7,099 bases of DNA from an uncultured Eggerthella sp. (lineage in GTDB: Bacteria > Actinomycetota > Coriobacteriia > Coriobacteriales > Eggerthellaceae), in assembly GCA_900551155.1 (NCBI GenBank), contig URVA01000070.1, forward strand, positions 1 to 7,099, in the 5' to 3' direction. Under the pieces are notes generated by a model that searched no databases, had not been told where the DNA came from, and saw only the letters and a program-made list of their open reading frames with translations. The position numbers and the translations under genes are program-made. Shown in pieces: positions 6,208-7,099 of this stretch; the stretch's first letter is position 1, and every line of letters starts with the position of its first letter.

Positions 6208-7099
6208 GTGGCAGATACTCAAAAGATAACTGACGACAATCGTGAAAAATTTTCGAGCCGACTTGGCTTTATTCTCATTAGTGCTGGATGCGCTATTGGA
6301 CTTGGCAACGTTTGGCGTTTCCCTTATATCACGGGCGAATATGGTGGCGCAGCGTTTGTATTACTCATTCTGTTTTTCCTGCTTGTTTTAGGCCTGCCTA
6401 TTATGGTGATGGAATTCGCGATGGGTCGTGCCAGTTATCGCTCTATCGCCCGAAGCTTCGATGCTCTAGAGCCACGCGGAACAAAATGGCATCGCTTTAA
6501 GTGGGTTGCCTTGGTGGGTAATTATCTGCTTATGATGTTTTATACCGTAGTATGCGGATGGACGTTGGCCTATTTCTTCAAGACTGCAACAGGCTCTTTT
6601 GAGGGCAATGCAGATGTTGCTGCGGTGTTTAGTAACTTGCTTGCAAATCCCATTGAGATGACAGGCTGGATGCTTCTAGTTACCATCATTGGTTTTGGCG
6701 TGTGTGCTCTTGGCGTTCAAAAGGGTATTGAGCGTATTACTAAAGGAATGATGGCGGCATTGTTCGTCATTATGGCAATCCTGTGCGTTCATTCTCTTTT
6801 GCTCGAGGGTGGTCAAGCAGGTCTGGAATTCTATCTGGTTCCGAACTTGGACAATCTGTTCAACAATCCTAATGCGAGCTTCTTGCAAATTGTATTTGCT
6901 GCTATGAGCCAAGCATTGTTTATGCTCTCTATCGGTATTGGTTCGATGTCTATTTTTGGTAGTTACATCGGGCGAGACAATAAACTGACAGGCGAGGCAG
7001 CAAATATTGCTTTATTGGATACCTTAGTTGCTATTATGGCGGGCTTGATTATTTTCCCTGCCTGTTTTGCTTATGGGGTAAACCCTGATTCCGGTCCAG
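6208..7099 (+). CDS. Neurotransmitter:sodium symporter (NSS) family transporter, second copy (3' end outside window)
   Basis: This is a second sodium-coupled transporter of the same type as its upstream neighbour. The frame is open from a GTG at 6208 to the right edge and gives 297 residues, about 60% of the expected length. It ends within the TM7-TM8 region (PDSGP). From residue 15 on it aligns without gaps to residues 33-315 of the first copy, with 64 differences in 283 positions by hand count (about 77% identity). TM1 has AGCAIGLGNVWRFPYITG, with Asn34 and Arg37 corresponding to Asn52 and Arg55. Tyr112 is the TM3 substrate-site Tyr. The TM6 stretch FMLSIGIGSM is identical and again has Met in place of the usual Thr/Ser sodium ligand. 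The N-terminal tail is only 14 residues. The substrate is probably an amino acid but is unknown. The GTG start sits behind a duplicated ribosome binding site. Co-transcription with the first copy is likely, since no terminator lies between them. Confidence 0.94.
   Translation, partial: MADTQKITDDNREKFSSRLGFILISAGCAIGLGNVWRFPYITGEYGGAAFVLLILFFLLVLGLPIMVMEFAMGRASYRSIARSFDALEPRGTKWHRFKWVALVGNYLLMMFYTVVCGWTLAYFFKTATGSFEGNADVAAVFSNLLANPIEMTGWMLLVTIIGFGVCALGVQKGIERITKGMMAALFVIMAILCVHSLLLEGGQAGLEFYLVPNLDNLFNNPNASFLQIVFAAMSQALFMLSIGIGSMSIFGSYIGRDNKLTGEAANIALLDTLVAIMAGLIIFPACFAYGVNPDSGP

Noticed and set aside
1..7099. Defence system, CRISPR array, insertion sequence or prophage
   Set aside because: No repeat-spacer pattern, transposase, integrase, terminal repeats or phage-like gene is visible; all genes are recognisable housekeeping or transport functions.

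Overview
The window is ordinary bacterial chromosome from what looks like a moderate-GC Gram-positive. All genes are on the + strand, closely packed and preceded by strong Shine-Dalgarno sites. The combination of an indirect tRNA amidation operon (gatCAB), tandem amino-acid transporters of the sodium symporter type and the general protein style suggests an actinobacterium, possibly of the class Coriobacteriia. That placement is inference from remembered protein flavour; no marker gene in the window proves it.

Layout. (1) Positions 2-526 hold the C-terminal part of a small-conductance mechanosensitive channel (MscS family) whose start lies off the left edge. (2) Positions 527-719 form a junction with AT-rich and GC-rich dyads and a candidate extended -10 promoter. 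(3) Positions 720-4149 are gatC-gatA-gatB, a complete and tightly coupled operon (1-nt overlap, then 2-nt gap). It encodes the glutamyl-/aspartyl-tRNA amidotransferase, with catalytic and structural motifs intact. (4) Positions 4150-4552 contain no gene. They hold one very strong rho-independent terminator (4280-4318), a weak candidate promoter and short dyads. (5) Positions 4553-6019 encode a complete 488-residue neurotransmitter:sodium symporter (NSS) family transporter with about 11 membrane segments. (6) Positions 6020-6207 form a spacer with a long-range inverted repeat and a 13-bp tandem duplication that doubles the ribosome binding site. (7) Positions 6208-7099 are the first 297 codons of a second NSS transporter, about 77% identical to the first by hand count, cut by the right edge.

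How the genes relate. GatA releases ammonia from glutamine, GatB activates the misacylated tRNA and accepts the ammonia, and GatC holds the two together. The terminator separates this housekeeping unit from the transporter pair. The pair looks like a tandem duplication and is probably transcribed together, since no terminator is visible between the two genes.

I did not find a new biological system. The points most worth a second look are the shared Met at a sodium-ligand position in both transporters, the duplicated ribosome binding site, the acidic/Ala-rich insertion in GatB, and the structured spacer between the transporters.
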